Positions 1-7,914 are shown, counted from the stretch's first letter. The stretch: DNA of 13,691 nt from JAFGPJ01 sp964439135 (GCA_964439135.1 CAYTNN010000128.1:1-13691), one strand, 5' to 3'. Numbers and translations are program-made. Notes: generated by a model not told the origin, from the letters alone.

Positions 1-119
1 GCGAATGGGCAAAATGAGCTTAAGTATCTATATGAAAGGTGATTATGAAGAATTTCATGCTTTGGAGGCGGCGAAAAAACAAAGCCAATTCAAAGCCAAA
101 CAAACCCAATATTATTTAG

Positions 120-138
120 CCCCCAGATTTTCTGGGGG
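120..138. repeat. short perfect hairpin in repeat region
   Basis: CCCCCAGA and TCTGGGGG form an 8-bp perfect stem with a 3-nt TTT loop. No T-run follows on the plus strand (TTGAAAGG). On the minus strand the downstream sequence is GCTAAATAATATT, which is not a proper T-tract either. It looks like a REP-like hairpin between repeat clusters 1 and 2 and is at best a weak terminator. Confidence 0.55.
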
Positions 139-161
139 TTGAAAGGCTATTTGAAAAAACA

Positions 162-191
162 AAGCCAATTTTGAAATGGTGAAATTGGCTT
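162..191. repeat. inverted repeat built from the AAAGCCAA core
   Basis: AAGCCAATTT (162-171) is matched by its exact reverse complement AAATTGGCTT (182-191) across a 10-nt spacer. The dispersed core is thus present once in each orientation, making a 10-bp stem. This is the only place in the array where the core is inverted. Confidence 0.6.
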
Positions 192-461
192 AAACTCTTT
201 TCTGAAAGGAATATATGGCAATAAGCCGACATGCGGGGCACAAAAAAACAAAGCCAATTCAAAGCCAAACAAAGCCAATTCGGTTGTTTTACCGCCGAGA
301 GCGGAATCCGACACGAGAAGCGCAATCGGCACTTTATACCGGCCCTCGATGTCGAGAATACCAGATTTTGCTATCCTTATTGGCATTTTTGGCCATATTT
401 CAAGAAAAATCTTGATATAGATGTAAAATCTGCAAATCGTGACATTTTTAAAAAATTTTTC

Positions 462-489
462 TTGGCAAGAGGAGCTTTAGGTATATAAT
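462..489 (+). promoter_or_regulatory. sigma70-type promoter
   Basis: TTGGCA (462-467) and TATAAT (484-489) are separated by 16 bp, with an A/T tract just upstream (448-460). Match to the housekeeping consensus is strong (5/6 and 6/6). Transcription would begin near 496 and run about 300 nt before the SBBP gene at 794, the only plus-strand gene that follows, so this is its likely promoter. That assignment is inferred. Confidence 0.55.
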
Positions 490-793
490 GGAGGATATAG
501 ACAATATAGGTAAAATTAAAGACGCCATAAAAGCTTGTCATTTGATGAGTAGTGATTCGTAATATAAGGATTATCGAGAAGGAGGAGATCCTCCCCTGGT
601 TTAGAATGAATCATTCGATTCGAGGTTCGTTTTAGCCGGTTGTCTATGTTTCTTTTAGAATAAGATTAATTTGACGAGCCGAACCGTAAGCACTGCTATG
701 GGCTCATTGTTGCACTATCGCTGGATTATTCTGTGGAATCCACGTTAGCACGGCTCACCTGACATATTGTCGTTCTTTCGTGTCATTTAGAGC
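490..793 (+). other. long untranslated leader with possible structure
   Basis: No convincing gene lies here. Several short inverted repeats are visible: GGAGG/CCTCC (581-585 with 590-594), GAATGA/TCATTC around 604-616, TGGATT/AATCCA around 722-743, and a long-range GAGCCG (676-681) with CGGCTC (751-756). I do not recognise a known riboswitch class. It reads as a structured 5' leader of the SBBP gene or as spacer. Confidence 0.3.
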
Positions 794-2650
794 ATGGAGA
801 AAAGGGTGATTAAAATAGAGTCGGAATTGGTGGTGAAAACCAGAAGGTTGACCCTGTTGTCTCTTCTTTTGTTACTATTTCTTCTTCCGGGCAGACTCTC
901 GGCCGTTGACGTAATTGAGGAGTGGGTGGCACGGTATAACGGCCCTGGAAATTATGATGACTATGCTAAAGCCATGGTTGTAGATGATTCAGGCAATGTC
1001 TATGTAACGGGACATAGTTACGGCGAAAGCAGTCACCATGACTACGCCACAACAAAGTATGACGCGGATGGAATCGAGCAGTGGGTTACACGCTATAACG
1101 GCCCCGGTAATTATCATGATACCCCCAAAGCTATCGGCGTTGATGCTTTCGGCAATGTTTACGTGACGGGATATAGCTACGGTGACGGGACCAGTTCCGA
1201 CTATGCCACGATAAAGTATAATTCGGACGGCATCGAGCAGTGGGTGGCAAGGTATAATGATCCGGGCAACGGCAATGATATCGTTTATGCCATGGCACTG
1301 GATGATTTCGGTAATGTCTATGTAACAGGCGAGAGCGATGACAACGACAGCCGCCTTAACTATACGACAATCAAGTACAATAAAGACGGATGCCAGCTAT
1401 GGACGGCAACATATAACGGGCCGGCCAATTATAACGATAGCCCCAGGGCAATCACGCTGGACGCTCTCGGTAATGTCTACGTAACCGGATATAGCTATGG
1501 CGGTGCCGAGGCACGTGAGGACTATGCCACCATCAAGTACAATTCATCAGGCCGCCAGCTCTGGGTGGCAAGATACGCAGGCCCGTCGGGGCCTCCACAT
1601 TCGGCGTATGATGTTGCCAATGCCATTGCCGTGGATGCCTCGGGCTATGTCTATGTCACCGGATATAGCGACGGTGGGGATACAAGCTATGACTATGCCA
1701 CGATAAAGTATAATTCCGACGGCATAGAGCAGTGGAAGGCAAGATATAACGGATTAGGGGACAAGTTTGATTACGCCAATGCGATAGTCGTCGACAAATT
1801 CGGCAGTGTCTATGTGACGGGCTATAGTGAAAACTTATGGACCCGTCAGGACTATGCCACGGTCAAATATGATTCAGACGGCAGCCAGCTCTGGGTGGCA
1901 ACATATAACGGCGGGGCCAATAATAATGACCGCGCATGCAGCATCGCAGTGGATCCTTCGGGCAATGTTTATGTGACCGGATACAGTCATGACAGCGGCA
2001 CCAGCCTTGACTATGCCACTGTCATGTATGATTTAGAGGGCAACGAAGTCTGGGTGGCAACATATGATGGATCGCCATACTCCGGCGATGTGGTGACGGA
2101 TACATTAGACGATGACCTGTTGATATCAGATAATAACGAACCTGAAAATGATTGTGACTACGCCTATGCTATGGTTCTGGACAGACTGGGCAACATCTAT
2201 GTGACCGGAGGCAGTTTTGGTGACGGGACTCGCTATGACTATGCCACAATTAAGTATTCACAGGAAGATACACCACCCGGAAATAGCGTGGAAGTTGCTG
2301 ACTGGGCAACCGGCACAACATTGACATTTGACACCGTTGTCGGAGGGGGTAACACAACCGTATCCGTGACGCCGGATGGACCGATTTCGCGGGAGGGACT
2401 GAAACTTGTGCCTTCGGGCATGGTTTATAAGATGAACACAACGGCCGTATACGACGGCACGATCCAAATCGCCATCAGATACGATGACACCGAACTGACC
2501 GGGTCGCAGGAAAAGGCCCTGAAGCTCAGATGCTATGATCCGTCAATTGATGAATGGTTAGATATAACCACTGACAAGGATATGGAAAATAACATCATCT
2601 ACGGCAAAAGCCATCATCTGTCATTCTTTGCGGTGACTGTCAAGCCCTGA
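794..2650 (+). CDS. secreted SBBP beta-propeller repeat protein
   Basis: A 618-residue exported protein. A basic stretch (KTRR, 15-18) followed by a Leu-rich core (19-31) and a GRLSA-type cleavage area near residue 37 forms a signal peptide. Residues 44-490 are eight tandem units of about 53 residues, consensus W-V-A-R-Y-N-G-P ... A-V-D-x-x-G-N-V-Y-V-T-G-x-S ... D-Y-A-T-I-K-Y-x-x-D-G, which is the SBBP (seven-bladed beta-propeller-related) repeat. Units start at W44, 97, 150, 203, 257, 314, 367 and 420; the eighth carries an acidic insert of about 18 residues near 433-450. Residues 491-618 are a separate beta-rich C-terminal domain ending in KSHHLSFFAVTVKP. No PEP-CTERM, LPXTG or type-IX tail is seen. 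Surface or secreted binding is likely; the ligand is unknown. The start is unsure: no clear Shine-Dalgarno precedes 794, and GTG codons at 830/833 would give a more typical signal peptide. Confidence 0.88.
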   Translation: MEKRVIKIESELVVKTRRLTLLSLLLLLFLLPGRLSAVDVIEEWVARYNGPGNYDDYAKAMVVDDSGNVYVTGHSYGESSHHDYATTKYDADGIEQWVTRYNGPGNYHDTPKAIGVDAFGNVYVTGYSYGDGTSSDYATIKYNSDGIEQWVARYNDPGNGNDIVYAMALDDFGNVYVTGESDDNDSRLNYTTIKYNKDGCQLWTATYNGPANYNDSPRAITLDALGNVYVTGYSYGGAEAREDYATIKYNSSGRQLWVARYAGPSGPPHSAYDVANAIAVDASGYVYVTGYSDGGDTSYDYATIKYNSDGIEQWKARYNGLGDKFDYANAIVVDKFGSVYVTGYSENLWTRQDYATVKYDSDGSQLWVATYNGGANNNDRACSIAVDPSGNVYVTGYSHDSGTSLDYATVMYDLEGNEVWVATYDGSPYSGDVVTDTLDDDLLISDNNEPENDCDYAYAMVLDRLGNIYVTGGSFGDGTRYDYATIKYSQEDTPPGNSVEVADWATGTTLTFDTVVGGGNTTVSVTPDGPISREGLKLVPSGMVYKMNTTAVYDGTIQIAIRYDDTELTGSQEKALKLRCYDPSIDEWLDITTDKDMENNIIYGKSHHLSFFAVTVKP

Positions 2651-2723
2651 GCGCAACAGCCGTGTGAGATTGGCTTCAGTCCGCCGAAATGTGCTGAATT
2701 TCCTTCCGCAGGAATAACCAGAC

Positions 2724-2957
2724 CTATCCATGGCGTTCGGACTCGGCCGGAAGTTTCGAATAAAGCTCGGTCATGCGATTGCGAACCTCCTGCTGCTCTT
2801 TCTCGATCTGTTCGAATAGTTCCTTTGTGCGCTCAGGGTCTTTTCCGTACAGTTTCTCCGATAGCGTTCTGTAACGCTCTCTGACTTTTTCCAGCTCCTC
2901 TCTCATCCGTTTATGTTCTGCCTTCTGCTCGGGTGTAGGCTCAGGCAAATCGGGCTT
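2724..2957 (-). pseudogene. C-terminal remnant of a coiled-coil protein
   Basis: The last 77 or so codons of a minus-strand frame read like real protein: KPDLPEPTPEQKAEHKRM, then a charged heptad-like helix rich in E, K, R and Q (about 60 residues), ending ELYSKLPAESERHG and a TAG stop. Further upstream in the same frame the sequence is only the antisense of the glycosidase fragment, so the authentic coding sequence begins (is cut) near 2957. There is no well-placed ribosome binding site for the internal ATG at 2904-2906. I do not recognise the family. It is a broken gene end, or the edge of an assembly join. Confidence 0.5.
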
Positions 2958-3413
2958 CTGGATGGCAAAATCACCAACGAGCAAATCGAGGCGGCCGGCA
3001 ACTGCTCGGCCTTCGTGCCCTGGCAGATTACCGAAAACCGCAAGAGCACTCACGGCATCATGCTGATGAGCGAGTATACACCGAAGACTTACACGGCCAT
3101 GCATTACAGCAAATTCATCCGACCCGGAGCCGTTCGTATCGACGCCCGGCCCGGATTCGGCGACGTCCAGGTCAGCGATTTCCTGCATGAGGGCAGCGGA
3201 GAGCTGGCCATCGTAGCCATCAATCCGACCGGGCAGGAGCAGCCCCTGAATCTGACTTTCAGCAATCTCAAGGCCCCGGTCTCGCTGAAGGCATATCGCA
3301 CTTCGGCATCCGAAAACATGCAGCAGGCAGGGCAAGTGACAGTCAATAACAACAAGGCCGCTTTCCGGATGATGTCCCAGAGCATCGTCACGCTCTCGGG
3401 CAAAATAAGATAG
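2958..3413 (+). pseudogene. C-terminal fragment of GH30-type glycosidase
   Basis: About 150 residues resemble the C-terminal part of a glycoside hydrolase family 30 enzyme (glucosylceramidase / xylanase clan). A piece of the last barrel strands is seen (AAGNCSAFVPWQITE), then the link YTAMHYSKFIRPGAVRIDA, then the beta-sandwich with GELAIVAINPTGQEQPLNLTFSNL and a final SIVTLSG. The two catalytic glutamates and most of the TIM barrel (roughly the first 300 residues of a normal enzyme) are missing. The open frame upstream of 2958 (2913-2957) is only the antisense of the coiled-coil remnant, and there is no signal peptide or ribosome binding site. It cannot be an active hydrolase. Stop TAG at 3411-3413. 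Confidence 0.65.
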
Positions 3414-3471
3414 TGTACCTGGCAGCAGCGTAAAATAAGGATTTTTGCGGATTCTTACCCTTCGTAATGAA

Positions 3472-4035
3472 TCAGCCGCATTGGGTGTATCGAAAACAGC
3501 ATGTGAGGTGGTCGTTGACCAGGCCTGCCGATTGCATGAAAGCATAGCAGATTGTCAAACCGACGAACTTGAAGCCGCGTTTCTTGAGGTCTTTGCTCAT
3601 AGCATCTGATTCGGGTGACGTGGCTGGAATGTCTTTGAGGCTTTTCCAACGGTTGCGGATGGGGGATCCGTTGACGAATTGCCAGATGTAGGTATCGAAA
3701 GATCCGAATTCGGCCTGGATATCCAGAAAGGCCTGGGCATTCGTCACAGCGGATTGTACTTTAAGCCGGTTGCGGACGATGCCCGGATTATTGAGCAGTG
3801 ACGTGATTTTGCGTTTGTTATAACGTGCGATTTTAGCCGGGTCGAAGTTGTCGAAAGCTTTACGGTAATTTTCACGTTTGTTCAGGATAGTCTGCCAGCT
3901 CAGGCCCGCCTGGGCGTTGTCGAGCAGAAGTAATTCAAATAACTTGCGATCGTCGTGGGCCGGCACGCCCCATTCGGTGTCATGGTATTCGATCATGAGT
4001 TTGTTCTCGCCGGGCCAAGCGCAACTTTCTCTCAC
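3472..4035 (-). CDS. tag: DNA-3-methyladenine glycosylase I
   Basis: Cytoplasmic base-excision repair enzyme that removes 3-methyladenine from alkylated DNA; 187 residues, the same length as E. coli Tag. Family landmarks are all present: CAWPG at 5-9, YHDTEWGVP at 17-25, QAGLSWQTILNKRENYR at 42-58, DPAKIA, GIVRNR, SFVN-like WQFVNGSP at 118-125, and LKKRGFKFVG-TICYAFMQSAGLVNDH at 150-176. The zinc snap is complete: C5, H18, H176 and C180. The residue matching E. coli Glu38 is Asp39, a conservative change. The start is GTG at 4033-4035 with GGAG eight bases upstream. It lies 33 bp downstream of the Tat lipoprotein gene on the same strand, so it is probably read through from that promoter; no functional link between the two is evident. 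Confidence 0.95.
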   Translation of the reverse strand: MRESCAWPGENKLMIEYHDTEWGVPAHDDRKLFELLLLDNAQAGLSWQTILNKRENYRKAFDNFDPAKIARYNKRKITSLLNNPGIVRNRLKVQSAVTNAQAFLDIQAEFGSFDTYIWQFVNGSPIRNRWKSLKDIPATSPESDAMSKDLKKRGFKFVGLTICYAFMQSAGLVNDHLTCCFRYTQCG

Positions 4036-4068
4036 AGGTCATTCTCCGATCAATTAATCTTTGCTTGA

Positions 4069-5553
4069 TTATACGATCTGGGCTTCGAATTTATTTAGCT
4101 GGCAGAAATCTTTCATCTGGTGTGCGTAGTCGCCGTAGAAGAATATCTGGTGGAAGCCGGGGAAGCTGAGCACTTCCTGTCTGCCATCGAATTTTATCTT
4201 GACCGAGACGACGCATCCGCCGGAGGGCGGGACATCCATATTCTCCAGAACCGTGCCGGCTGAAATCAGCACTTTCGATGGCGAGCTGCCGTCGGCCTTG
4301 CCCGGCAATAAATCGATGCTTGTGGCTCGCCGGCCCACCTGCCAGAGCGTTCGCGGCACGGCGTCCCGATTGCCGTGATGGTGCATTAAATCGAACGGTT
4401 CGGGACCTGCATCAAAACCGTTGAGGTTCGTCGGGCACGAGCAGTGCGCGCCGATAATCGAATCGTCCGACGTATCGGCCACGGGGTCCTGCTGGAAGCC
4501 TGGCCTGTCGAACAGGTACTGCGTGATGATATGCGAGGCGACAGCGCCGTAGTCGGCTTCGCAGGCGGCGGGGATTCCGTCGTCGTTCATTCGCGACCAT
4601 GCGATGCAGGGCAGGCTCACCTTGATTTGCCCCAGGGCGCCGAGGCAATCCATCGTGATGGCGTCGGCCTGCTCGGCTTCGAGAATCCTGCCGGCCACGT
4701 AGTAGCTTTTGACGCCGTTGATGACATCCTGGCGGGTCGCGCCCGTCACCTTCCGTGCCCGGCGAAGATAATCGTCGGCCATCGCTAAGATATCCTTACT
4801 GTCGGCGGTCTTGTTGTACTGCTCGATGAAGGTAGTAGCCGGCACGACTCGCATCATGATTCCCGTATCGGCCAGGGGTGCTTCGGAGTGGCCACTGCCT
4901 TTTATCACAACGCAGCGGGTCCGGCGCATCTTTGCCGAGGCGCAGAGCATTTTCATGCCGTAAGCGGCCTGGCTGAAATCGTTCGTCGAATAAATTACGC
5001 AGCCGGGAGTCTCGGCCAGATTGATTGTGTTGGTTGTGAAAGATGTGCCCAGCGGCGAATATATAATCGACGGGATTTTGCTGTGAGCGACTTTTTCGGC
5101 GCTCGGCCATGAATGTTTCTGGCGATCCAACATGACCAGCAGCAGGCCGTCGGCTTTTTGTGCTTCGGCCTCGGCAATCCAGCCTTCGGCTTCTTCCAGA
5201 CTATATAGCGGTTCGCCGCGGAGGTCGAACTTTGCCCCGAGTTTTTCGGCGGTGCTTGTCATTTTCTCGGTGTACATTTTTCGAGCGGCCTTCCCGTCAT
5301 AGACGGCCCCCGGCCAGAGCATACCGTAATCTTCCTTTCGCCGGACAAAGGCCGCTTTGATGGTCGGGACATATTTCGACGCCGGCCCGCACGGACGGAT
5401 TGGATTCTGAGTTACCATTGGTTCTTTGACCAATGCGTTACAGCCTTGCAAAAGAACAGAACCCGCTACTACTCCGGCCGAACCGCGGATAAACTGGCGA
5501 CGGCTGAGGTTGTGATTACAGTTGCATTTTAAGGGGCATCTTCCGGAACTCAT
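4069..5553 (-). CDS. Tat-exported lipoprotein, L-fucose-isomerase-like fold
   Basis: 494 residues. The twin-arginine motif SRRQFI (17-22), a hydrophobic stretch (25-36) and a lipobox LLQGC (34-38) predict Tat export and lipidation at Cys38. The body resembles the L-fucose/L-arabinose isomerase-like superfamily: an alpha/beta N-terminal region with repeated Rossmann-like strands (DGLLLVML 135-142, PSIIYSP 161-167, CVVIKG 214-219), then AITMDCLGAL (298-307), the acidic CEADYGAV (331-338), the histidine-rich DLMHHHGNRDAVPR (388-401), and the C-terminal FHQIFFYGDYAHQMKDFC segment typical of this fold. Activity on a sugar is plausible but substrate and catalysis are unproven. The start at 5553 is chosen because AGGAG lies six bases upstream; the frame stays open upstream to 5865 but that part overlaps the next gene. 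Oddity: four Cys/His residues (C6, C10, C12, H14) precede the Tat motif. Confidence 0.75.
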   Translation of the reverse strand: MSSGRCPLKCNCNHNLSRRQFIRGSAGVVAGSVLLQGCNALVKEPMVTQNPIRPCGPASKYVPTIKAAFVRRKEDYGMLWPGAVYDGKAARKMYTEKMTSTAEKLGAKFDLRGEPLYSLEEAEGWIAEAEAQKADGLLLVMLDRQKHSWPSAEKVAHSKIPSIIYSPLGTSFTTNTINLAETPGCVIYSTNDFSQAAYGMKMLCASAKMRRTRCVVIKGSGHSEAPLADTGIMMRVVPATTFIEQYNKTADSKDILAMADDYLRRARKVTGATRQDVINGVKSYYVAGRILEAEQADAITMDCLGALGQIKVSLPCIAWSRMNDDGIPAACEADYGAVASHIITQYLFDRPGFQQDPVADTSDDSIIGAHCSCPTNLNGFDAGPEPFDLMHHHGNRDAVPRTLWQVGRRATSIDLLPGKADGSSPSKVLISAGTVLENMDVPPSGGCVVSVKIKFDGRQEVLSFPGFHQIFFYGDYAHQMKDFCQLNKFEAQIV

Positions 5554-5656
5554 CGTCATCTCCTGCAAAAACATTTCGATCAATGGTGTGCCCGCCGTAA
5601 GGCGTCCCCAAGGGAGTACACACCCAAACTGTTTTATCTTATAAACTGTGCAGGAT

Positions 5657-5685
5657 ATGATATGGAGCGTCAAACAGAATTGCAA
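5657..5685 (-). promoter_or_regulatory. putative promoter for the Tat lipoprotein-tag pair
   Basis: On the minus strand TTGCAA (5680-5685) and TATCAT (5657-5662) are 17 bp apart. They lie in the 175-bp gap between the end of the PadR operon and the lipoprotein start at 5553, giving a leader of about 95 nt. Hexamer matches are moderate (4/6 and 5/6). I see no strong terminator in the gap, so read-through from the upstream operon is also possible. Confidence 0.4.
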
Positions 5686-5728
5686 GGATACAATCCTGTA
5701 ATCATCGTAGCCGTTACTATTGCTCAGT

Positions 5729-7825
5729 CTACGGTTTCGGCAACGGCCAAAAGACAAAGTCGCCGTTGTCGCTCCACGTTCGGATATTGCCGCTTCTATC
5801 TTTGCCGTATTTGCCGTCGTCATCGGTGAAATTGAAGCCGACGCTGTAGATAATGAAATTATCATCTGTTTTTTTGTAGACCAGAGGCTTGTCGCTCCAG
5901 GGATCCATAGGCAACTCGTTCAGGAATCCGGCCGAGACCAGTTCTCCGAGGGCTACCGGATATTGATCCTTCTGAAGCCGCCATCGCTGAAGCGCCAGTA
6001 TCGCCTTTGTTGTTTCGTGGCCCATTTTGCCGCGATAAGCTATATCGGAAACCCGCCCAGTTGCAGGCAGAAAAAGTTGAATCAGGAAAAACCTATAGCT
6101 GGACCAGGATGTGTACATTATCTCGTCAACCGTTTTGGGATTAGACACATGTCTTTGATAAGGGGTCATCCGGGCAAGCTTGCTTTGCAGGTCGTATATC
6201 TCGTTTGCCTTTGCTACTGTTGCATCGCGCCTTGCATGGGCCATACTCGCTGCTGTGTAGAGTGGCATGAAGAGTCGCTTATCGTTTATATCAAGGCCGG
6301 GGGGATTCAAGTCTGTAAGCTCATCCCACAGGCCGGGTATTAAATGACCTCCACCGGGGCCTCCATCAGTGAATGAACGCTGAACAATATCCATAAAAGC
6401 CAGACGCTCGCCTTCCATTTTAATCAATGGGTAGTCTCCGGGGTAAATCTGCGACAACTGCTCCTGCAAACGCTGCAGTTGATCAGCGGAAAGTTTCCGG
6501 TCGGCTAAGAGACTCAGTATTTCTGCATGGCCGAGGCCACTTAACGCCATGCCCACTAGTTGTTCGACGAGTGTTCCCTTGCCCTGCCAATGGCCGGCGG
6601 TTCGGACGATAGCGAGACAATCCTCTACGCTCTGCTGTAGTCGTCCCTGGTCTCTGTCGATACGCGCGCGCCAAGCTGCCATCCTTGTCAAATCCTTCAG
6701 GGATGTCAGAGGCGGCAGGAGGATGCTCCAGACTGATTTGTCATTATTGTTGGGATCATGAGTGTACGGTCGGTAGCAATACGACTTGGCACTGCCGGCC
6801 AGAAATTCCTTCCATGCAGCTTCGTTCTGCCTGATCCAGGGACTTATATATTCAAGTTCCATGTCTGTAAGTTCTCCCCGTAAGTCCTTCGGGAGGTTCG
6901 AAAATCGCTTGTTGGCCTCATGGAGCACCGCGACCGAAACGGCTTCTATAAAATTGGGCGGAATTTTGCTTTCCTTTAACCACCTTTTCAGCTCATTGTC
7001 CGGAAATCCGGGTTGCGTCTGAACCGGCAGGATTCCACGTGGATGAGGATCCAATAGTTCAGCATCATCGTTAAGACACCTGAGAATATGTTCCGCCATT
7101 CTGTAAAATGTCGTGGCATACCAATCGTTGTTATTCTGATGGACAATCTTGGGAAATGGTACCCAATCATACTCAAAGCATTTGAGAACGACTGATTGTT
7201 GTTCAGGATTGATATTGTCCCAGTACTTCTGGTTCTTCTCGAACCATGCCTGAATCTGCTGCTGGTTATCCCGTAACTGGTCTTTCAGCCGCAGCGCGTT
7301 TTCACGCTGCTTTCCACCGCGCCTGTATGAAATCAACTGTTTGACGATCGGGCTTTGGGGTACATACAGTTCGATTGCCTTTTCATAATGAGGCCATGCA
7401 TTATCCTGGTTGCGGACTTGCGGCTTATTCATCTGGTTAAGCAATTGGACATAATCCACACGGATCGACGGTTCGCCGAAGGAAAACCAGATTATATAAA
7501 AAATAAAGCACACAATTAACACGCCAATGGCCTGAAATGTCCTCGCTATGACGGTTCGCCAGAGCGGCCGGCAGCGTTTCTTGGCCCGGCGTAAAAGTAT
7601 CGCCAGCAACTTCAGGTCGCCGAAGTCGGTGACGATTTGCCTGGCTTTTTGCTCTTTTTCCTCGCTGGTCTTGCAGTCTTTCAGCTCATCCTCAAAATGC
7701 GTCTTCAACTCGGCCTCGATATCATCCCTAACCTTCCGGCGATAACGCATCTTTTTCAAAAGCCGCTGGACATACTCGACCGCACAGGCGGGAAGACTTT
7801 TTGGATTGCTTTTTCTATCGGACAT
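5729..7825 (-). CDS. membrane protein: HAAS-like N-terminus, GspG-like C-terminus
   Basis: 698 residues, last gene of the PadR operon. Residues about 15-88 are a charged helical domain (YRRKVRDDIEAELKTHFEDEL ... ARQIVTDFGD) resembling the HAAS/DUF1700 type and the permease-prefix domains, which often accompany PadR regulators. A single membrane helix follows (about 95-116, FQAIGVLIVCFIFYIIWFSF). The large middle region (120-600) is helical, not recognised, and presumably extracytoplasmic. The last 97 residues (602-698) resemble the C-terminal part of type II secretion pseudopilin GspG: helix with YPVALGELV, LPMDPWSDKPLVYK, then FIIYSVGFNFTDDDGKYG. It lacks a prepilin leader, so it is not a pilin. 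A weak Shine-Dalgarno AGAGGA lies nine bases before the ATG. It follows its paralogue by 89 bp with no terminator between. Role unknown; a membrane sensor or structural partner of the ABC transporter is an inference. Confidence 0.7.
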   Translation of the reverse strand: MSDRKSNPKSLPACAVEYVQRLLKKMRYRRKVRDDIEAELKTHFEDELKDCKTSEEKEQKARQIVTDFGDLKLLAILLRRAKKRCRPLWRTVIARTFQAIGVLIVCFIFYIIWFSFGEPSIRVDYVQLLNQMNKPQVRNQDNAWPHYEKAIELYVPQSPIVKQLISYRRGGKQRENALRLKDQLRDNQQQIQAWFEKNQKYWDNINPEQQSVVLKCFEYDWVPFPKIVHQNNNDWYATTFYRMAEHILRCLNDDAELLDPHPRGILPVQTQPGFPDNELKRWLKESKIPPNFIEAVSVAVLHEANKRFSNLPKDLRGELTDMELEYISPWIRQNEAAWKEFLAGSAKSYCYRPYTHDPNNNDKSVWSILLPPLTSLKDLTRMAAWRARIDRDQGRLQQSVEDCLAIVRTAGHWQGKGTLVEQLVGMALSGLGHAEILSLLADRKLSADQLQRLQEQLSQIYPGDYPLIKMEGERLAFMDIVQRSFTDGGPGGGHLIPGLWDELTDLNPPGLDINDKRLFMPLYTAASMAHARRDATVAKANEIYDLQSKLARMTPYQRHVSNPKTVDEIMYTSWSSYRFFLIQLFLPATGRVSDIAYRGKMGHETTKAILALQRWRLQKDQYPVALGELVSAGFLNELPMDPWSDKPLVYKKTDDNFIIYSVGFNFTDDDGKYGKDRSGNIRTWSDNGDFVFWPLPKP

Positions 7826-7914
7826 TTTTCTTATTCCTCTGACTTCTGCATAGTACCAAAGCTAATACCAATAATCAAATCTCACAAAACGATTTAAAAC
7901 AAACTCATTTCCTA

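Larger units (their letters stand above)
5..280 (+). repeat. dispersed AAAGCCAA repeat array
   Basis: Three clusters of the core AAAGCCAATT / AAAGCCAAAC occur at about 74-110, 154-170 and 242-280, each led by an A-run and a C (AAAAAAC). Within a cluster the core recurs every 10-11 bases. Read in the three plus frames the clusters give KQSQF-, NKANS- and TKPIQ-type peptides, so short open frames here are by-products of the repeat. A frame from 5 to 142 (start MGKMSLSIYMKGDYEEFHAL) runs straight into the first cluster. I recall such pseudo-ORFs as common in phycisphaeral planctomycete genomes, where they are probably not real proteins. No transposase or target-site duplication is visible, so I call this a dispersed non-coding repeat, not an insertion sequence. 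Confidence 0.7.

Noticed and set aside
147..488. Overlapping frames of 60-85 codons on both strands
   Set aside because: They are translations of the AAAGCCAA repeat and its flanks; no ribosome binding sites and the peptide content follows the repeat.
488..562. 24-codon frame MEDIDNIGKIKDAIKACHLM... starting at the -10 box
   Set aside because: The ATG overlaps TATAAT, so it would lie upstream of the transcript start of that promoter, and GGAG is 13 bases away. No family resemblance.
600..680. Possible tRNA because of TTCGATTCGAGGTTCG
   Set aside because: No acceptor, D- or anticodon stems could be built around it.
2724..3545. A single 273-codon minus-strand gene
   Set aside because: Only the last 77 or so codons look like protein; the rest is antisense to the GH30 fragment and overlaps the tag gene end.
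5554..5865. Upstream extension of the Tat lipoprotein frame to 5865
   Set aside because: It overlaps the end of the preceding gene, lacks a signal peptide at its start, and the ATG at 5553 has a well-placed AGGAG before an SRRQFI leader.
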